Shown: one piece after another, positions 29,832 through 34,374 of the stretch
Numbering within the stretch: the stretch's first letter is position 1
Layout: every line of letters begins with the position of its first letter
NCBI GenBank assembly: GCA_018883385.1
Contig: VEQD01000011.1
Coordinates: 1-34,374, forward strand
DNA length: 34,374 nt
Origin: Rhodocyclaceae bacterium
GTDB taxonomy: Bacteria; Pseudomonadota; Gammaproteobacteria; Burkholderiales; Rhodocyclaceae
Direction of reading: 5' to 3'
Position numbers and translations under genes: made by a program
The notes under the pieces: model-generated
Seen by the model: the letters and a program-made list of their open reading frames with translations, nothing else
The model's database searches: none
Told to the model about the DNA's origin: nothing

Positions 29832-30959
29832 ATGTCTTTCAATCCAGCCGACGACGATCTGCACGCCTGGCTCAACCTCACGCTTCCGGCCGGCATAGGG
29901 CCGCGTACCCAGCAACAATTGCTCGGCGCTTTTGGTAGCCCCACGGCAGTCTTTGATGCCGGCTTAAGCGCCGTCGCTGGCGTCATCGGCATCAAACTGG
30001 CGCAATCACTGTTTGATGGTTGCCAACAGGAGGCGCAACAAGCGCTCATTGAAAAGACGCATGCCTGGCTCACCGAGCCTGGCCATCATGTGGTGACGCT
30101 CGCCGACAGCACCTATCCGCAGCGTCTGCTCGAATCAACGGATCCCCCCAGTCTGCTTTATGTGAATGGTGATCCGGCGTACTTAAACCACCCTGCCATT
30201 GGCGTGGTCGGAAGCCGCAACGCTACCCCACAGGGTAATGAAAACGCCCGTGCATTTTCCAAAACGCTGGCTGATGCTGGCTTTTGTATTGTCAGTGGCC
30301 TGGCCCTCGGCATCGATGCGGCCGCCCATGAAGGTGCATTACGTTCCGAGGCCCGCAGCGGCACCATCGCCGTCATTGGCACGGGGATCGATCGCGTCTA
30401 CCCGGCCAGCAACAAAAAGCTGGCGCACCTCATTACCGGGAATGGCTGCATCGTTTCAGAGTTTCCACTCGGCACCGTCGCTGCAGCCGGCAACTTCCCA
30501 CGGCGCAATCGGCTGATCGCTGGCTTGGGGCAAGCCTGTCTGGTCGTCGAAGCGGCGCCCGCCTCCGGCTCGCTCATCACCGCCCGCCTGGCGGGCGAAC
30601 TTGGCCGAGACATTTTTGCCATCCCCGGTTCGATCCACGCACCCCAGTCCAGGGGCTGCCACGCGCTGATCAAACAGGGCGCGAAACTGGTGGAATGCGC
30701 CCAGGACATTCTCGAGGAGCTCCGTCCACAAGCAGCACCCCATGTCAGCGTTGCGCAAGCCGATGACCACTGCGGCCAGAAACCTGAACATGCGGCACTG
30801 CTCCAGGCCCTAGGCCACGAGCCCGCCACACTCGACCAATTGATCAGCCGCTGCGGATTGGCGGCGGACGCGGTGCTCGCGATGCTGACTGAGCTTAATC
30901 TGGAAGGGGCTGTAACAAATTTGCCCGGCGGGCGTTATCAACGGCTAATTCGTGCATAA
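29832..30959 (+). CDS. dprA: DNA processing protein DprA/Smf
   Basis: YPQRLLESTDPPSLLYVNGDPAYLNHPAIGVVGSRNATPQGNENARAF, IVSGLALGIDAAAHEGAL, VIGTGIDRVYPASNKKLAHLI, SEFPLGT, FPRRNRLIAGLG. Confidence 0.96.
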   Translation: MSFNPADDDLHAWLNLTLPAGIGPRTQQQLLGAFGSPTAVFDAGLSAVAGVIGIKLAQSLFDGCQQEAQQALIEKTHAWLTEPGHHVVTLADSTYPQRLLESTDPPSLLYVNGDPAYLNHPAIGVVGSRNATPQGNENARAFSKTLADAGFCIVSGLALGIDAAAHEGALRSEARSGTIAVIGTGIDRVYPASNKKLAHLITGNGCIVSEFPLGTVAAAGNFPRRNRLIAGLGQACLVVEAAPASGSLITARLAGELGRDIFAIPGSIHAPQSRGCHALIKQGAKLVECAQDILEELRPQAAPHVSVAQADDHCGQKPEHAALLQALGHEPATLDQLISRCGLAADAVLAMLTELNLEGAVTNLPGGRYQRLIRA

Positions 30960-31003
30960 TGAAACCCGAAGGTCATCGATTCACCCACGCTTAGGTTGCC
31001 ACC

Positions 31004-31465
31004 ATGCTCGATATTCTGGTTTATCTATTCGAACACTTTGAAGAACTTGGCAATAGCGAACAGCAGACCATCCAACTGGATGCAGCCCCTCTGTCAGAAA
31101 GTCTGATTGAAGCGGGTTTTGAACGCGAAGAAATCGACGAGGCATTTGGCTGGCTGGCCGGTCTAGCCGGTGAGCGTCATCATGCAGTCGCCAGCCCTTC
31201 GGCCGATGCGATCCGCATTTATACCGACCGCGAATACGAACATCTGGGTACTGATTGCCTGAACTACCTGTGGGCATTGGAACAGCAGAATGCCGTACCG
31301 GCTGATCTGCGCGAGTTGATCATCGACCGTGCCATGGCGATGGATGATCTCACGATAGAGCACTTTAAAATCATCGTGCTCATGGTGCTCTGGAGCCGCA
31401 ATCAAGCCGTTGATTGCCTGCTCGTCGAGACGTTGCTCGACGCCGACAATCCCGTCTACAACTAA
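31004..31465 (+). CDS. smg: Smg family protein (DUF494)
   Basis: MLDILVYLFEHFEELGNSE...LIEAGFEREEIDEAFGWLAGL, RIYTDREYEHLGTDCLNYLWALEQQNAVPADLRELIIDRAMAMD. Directly downstream of dprA. Confidence 0.92.
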   Translation: MLDILVYLFEHFEELGNSEQQTIQLDAAPLSESLIEAGFEREEIDEAFGWLAGLAGERHHAVASPSADAIRIYTDREYEHLGTDCLNYLWALEQQNAVPADLRELIIDRAMAMDDLTIEHFKIIVLMVLWSRNQAVDCLLVETLLDADNPVYN

Positions 31466-31493
31466 TTACAACGCGTGACCGTTCCGGCTGGCT

Positions 31494-31515
31494 GGCTTGC
31501 CAATCCCGGCAAGCC
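31494..31515. other. Intergenic inverted repeat (8-bp stem) between smg and the topoisomerase gene
   Basis: GGCTTGCC-aatccc-GGCAAGCC. No T tract follows, so it is not called as an intrinsic terminator. Confidence 0.5.
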
Positions 31516-31629
31516 CTCCTATGATGCGGCGGTTACACGGTGCCTTTGGGTGCCGGCCATAGATGAATACCGGGCAGCGATAACGAGCAACTGCTCGACT
31601 CGCTAGACTCCGGAACGAGACCTCACCCC

Positions 31630-34236
31630 ATGGGAAAAAAGCTGATCATTGCCGAAAAACCTTCCGTCGCTCTGGATATCTCCAAGGCGCTCGGCGGCTT
31701 TACCAAGCATGACGATTACTACGAAAGCGACGATTACGTCCTCTCGTCGGCCGTGGGTCACCTCCTGGCGCTGATTTGCCCGGAAGAATTCGAGGTCAAA
31801 CGCGGCAAATGGACGTTTGCGCATCTGCCGGTGATTCCCCCGCACTTTGATCTGCAACCCATCGAGAAATCGGCGCCACGGCTGAAAGTGCTACAAAAGC
31901 TGCTGCGCCGCAAGGATGTCGATGGCCTCATCAACGCCTGTGACGCGGGGCGTGAAGGCGAGCTGATCTTTAATTACATTGCGCAGTACGCCAAGGCCAA
32001 AGTGCCGGTCCAGCGCCTATGGCTGCAATCGATGACTAAAGAAGCCATCCAGGATGGCTTCCAGCATCTGCGTGACGGGACCGAAATGCAAGGCCTGGGC
32101 GACGCGGCGGTTTGCCGCTCGGAATCCGACTGGCTGGTTGGCATCAATGGCACGCGCGCCATGACGGCATTCAACTCCAAGACGGGTGGCTTCCACCTCA
32201 CTACCGTGGGCCGCGTCCAGACACCGACCCTGTCGCTGGTGGTTGAGCGCGAGAAAGAAATCCGCGCCTTCATCCCGCGCAATTACTGGGAAGTGGAAGC
32301 CGACTTTGAAGCCGCCGGCGGCACCTACACCGGCCGCTGGTTTGATGAAGGTTTCAAAAAAGGCGAGGACGAACATGCCCGCGCCGAACGTCTTTGGAAC
32401 GAACCCGAAGCCGCGTCGATTCGCGGCGAATGCCTCGGCAAACCCGGCATCGTTACCGACACCGCAAAGCCGGAAAATCGGCTATCTCCCCTGCTTTTTG
32501 ATCTAACAAGCTTGCAACGTGAAGCGAACACGCGTTTTGGCTTCTCGGCCAAAACCACGCTATCGATCGCCCAGGCGCTCTACGAAAAGCACAAAGTGCT
32601 GACCTACCCGCGAACCGATTCGCGCGCCCTGCCCGAAGACTATCTGCCTACCGTGCACAACGTGCTGGCCGGTCTACCAGATCTGTATGCCCCCTTCGCC
32701 AACGAAATCGTCAAAGAAGGCTGGGTCAAACCGAACAAGCGCATCTTTAACAACACGAAGATCTCGGATCACTTTGCCATCATCCCGACCGGCACCGTAC
32801 CCAAGAGCCTGTCAGAAGTCGAAGCCAAGCTCTACGACTTCGTCGTACGCCGCTTTCTCTCGGTTTTCTATCCGGCCGCCGAATATCTGGTCACCACACG
32901 CATCACGCGCGTGGGCAAGCACCCCTTCAAGACCGAAGGCAAAGTTCTGGTCAAAAAGGGCTGGCTCACCGTGTACGGCAAAGAAGAGAGCGACGAAGAA
33001 ACCAACCTGCCAGCAGTGACGGATGGCGAATCGGTAAAAACCGAAGACGTGCGTCTCAAAGCCTCGGCCACCCGTCCACCCGCACGCTATTCCGAAGCCA
33101 CGCTACTCTCCGCCATGGAAAGCGCCGGGAAGCGCATTGACGATGACGAACTGCGTGCCGCCATGGCCGGTCGTGGCCTGGGTACACCGGCCACCCGCGC
33201 CCAGATCATCGAAGGTCTGCTCAGCGAGCAATACCTGCTGCGTGAAGGCCGCGAACTGATCCCGATGGCCAAAGCCTTTAACCTGATGACCCTGCTTAAC
33301 GGCCTGGGCGTCACGGCACTGACCTCGCCCGAACTCACCGGCGAATGGGAATCGAAGCTCGGCAGCATGGAACGTGGCGAACTTTCGCGCAAGCAGTTCA
33401 TGGCCGAAATCGCCCAGATGACCGAAGACATGGTCGCCAAGGCGAAGAACTACGAACACGACACTATCCCCGGTGACTTCGGCACATTGACCACGCCATG
33501 CCCCAAGTGCGGCGGCGTCGTCAAAGAAACCTACAAAAAGTTCCAGTGCGGCAGCTGCGACTATGGTCTCTGGAAAACGGTTGCTGGTCGCCAGTTTGAA
33601 CCCGCCGAAATCGAAACACTGATCAAAGAGCGCCAGGTCGGCCCGCTCAATGGATTCCGCAACAAGATGGGACGCCCGTTTGCGGCACTCATAAAACTCA
33701 ACGACGAGCACCAACCGGCGTTCGACTTCGGTCAATCTGATGATGCATCCACCGAGCCCGTGGATTTCTCGGGCGTTGCTAGCGTGGGCAAGTGCCCCAA
33801 GTGCGCGGCCAATGTTTACCCGTACGTCACGTCTTATGTGTGCGAAAAGTCGGTCGGACCGGAGAAGAGCTGTACCTTCCGCTCTGGACAGATCATTTTG
33901 CAGCAGCCCATCGACACAGAGCAGATGTCCAAACTACTCACCAGCGGCAAAACCGATCTGCTCAAAGAATTTGTTTCGGCGCGTACGCGCCGCAAATTCT
34001 CGGCTTTTCTGGCTTTAGGTAAAGACGGCAAGGTTGGCTTCGAATTCGAACCGCGCCCCGAAAAAAAGGCAGCAACGAAAGCGCCCGCCAAAGCCAAGGC
34101 CACGGGTGATGCTGCTGAACCAGTGAAAAAGGCAGCCGCGAAAAAACCGGCAGCCAAGAAAGCGGCGAATGCGCCTGCTAAAAAAACTGCGGCCAAAAAA
34201 CCGGCTGCTAAGAAGGCAACCAGCGCCAAAGAATAA
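31630..34236 (+). CDS. topB: Type IA DNA topoisomerase (topoisomerase III-like) with zinc-ribbon domains and a Lys/Ala-rich C-terminal tail
   Basis: KKLIIAEKPSVALDISKALGG, CDAGREGELIF, TTVGRVQTPTLSLVVEREKEI, catalytic TYPRTDSRALP, CPKCGG/CGSCDYG and CPKCAANVYPYVTSYVCE motifs. Confidence 0.93.
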   Translation: MGKKLIIAEKPSVALDISKALGGFTKHDDYYESDDYVLSSAVGHLLALICPEEFEVKRGKWTFAHLPVIPPHFDLQPIEKSAPRLKVLQKLLRRKDVDGLINACDAGREGELIFNYIAQYAKAKVPVQRLWLQSMTKEAIQDGFQHLRDGTEMQGLGDAAVCRSESDWLVGINGTRAMTAFNSKTGGFHLTTVGRVQTPTLSLVVEREKEIRAFIPRNYWEVEADFEAAGGTYTGRWFDEGFKKGEDEHARAERLWNEPEAASIRGECLGKPGIVTDTAKPENRLSPLLFDLTSLQREANTRFGFSAKTTLSIAQALYEKHKVLTYPRTDSRALPEDYLPTVHNVLAGLPDLYAPFANEIVKEGWVKPNKRIFNNTKISDHFAIIPTGTVPKSLSEVEAKLYDFVVRRFLSVFYPAAEYLVTTRITRVGKHPFKTEGKVLVKKGWLTVYGKEESDEETNLPAVTDGESVKTEDVRLKASATRPPARYSEATLLSAMESAGKRIDDDELRAAMAGRGLGTPATRAQIIEGLLSEQYLLREGRELIPMAKAFNLMTLLNGLGVTALTSPELTGEWESKLGSMERGELSRKQFMAEIAQMTEDMVAKAKNYEHDTIPGDFGTLTTPCPKCGGVVKETYKKFQCGSCDYGLWKTVAGRQFEPAEIETLIKERQVGPLNGFRNKMGRPFAALIKLNDEHQPAFDFGQSDDASTEPVDFSGVASVGKCPKCAANVYPYVTSYVCEKSVGPEKSCTFRSGQIILQQPIDTEQMSKLLTSGKTDLLKEFVSARTRRKFSAFLALGKDGKVGFEFEPRPEKKAATKAPAKAKATGDAAEPVKKAAAKKPAAKKAANAPAKKTAAKKPAAKKATSAKE

Positions 34237-34374
34237 TGGCCGGCCTACAGAACAACACCCCAGTACCCGAGGAACTGCGCCTACGTTCTGGGGGTCAAAC
34301 TCTGGTTCTGACCTACGCAGATCTCGGCGAAGTCACCCTGAGCGCCGAATTCCTCCGGGTGTATTCGCCTTCGG
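34236..34374 (+). CDS. DUF971 family protein, N-terminal part; truncated by the window edge
   Basis: The ATG overlaps the topoisomerase stop (TAATG). Reads MAGLQNNTPVPEELRLRSGGQTLVLTYADLGEVTLSAEFLRVYSPS, the LxLLxYxDG...L.AE.LRV.SPS pattern of DUF971. Confidence 0.8.
   Translation, partial: MAGLQNNTPVPEELRLRSGGQTLVLTYADLGEVTLSAEFLRVYSPS

Noticed and set aside
33103-33735. 210-aa minus-strand ORF inside the topoisomerase gene
   Set aside because: Antisense shadow of a well-supported coding region, with no recognisable family.

Overview
This is a gene-dense chromosomal window with betaproteobacterial-style gene content; the lineage is inferred from gene families and order, not from a search. 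I see no tRNA, rRNA, CRISPR array, transposase or prophage. Left to right it holds: the start of a QseB/PmrA-type response regulator with an SHP (DUF1924)/diheme cytochrome c/cytochrome b561 operon; a lipocalin; an FeS-type photolyase/cryptochrome translationally coupled to a flavin reductase; mutY; a Gx-family membrane protein, a NusG-domain-II protein and rapZ; an M20 amidohydrolase; an rfaH-like NusG paralog; metH; a DUF1840 protein; a carbonic anhydrase-MFS-ROK kinase operon; priA; hemE; an rsmB-DUF4390-ntrY-ntrX-like operon; an S1/P1 nuclease; def-fmt-htpX; a LysM-less envelope-type protein; dprA-smg; a type IA topoisomerase with a histone H1-like tail; and the start of a DUF971 gene. The best candidates for a second look are: (1) the metH leader, which reads as promoter, SAM-II-like aptamer, intrinsic terminator, then start codon, with competing pairings that could form a switch; (2) a tight cluster of three DnaA-box-like 9-mers in the hemE/priA intergenic region; (3) an NtrX-like regulator whose AAA+ domain appears to have lost Walker A and GAFTGA; and (4) the coupled photolyase-flavin reductase pair. 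Nothing was computed or searched. Calls rest on reading motifs in the translations and DNA.
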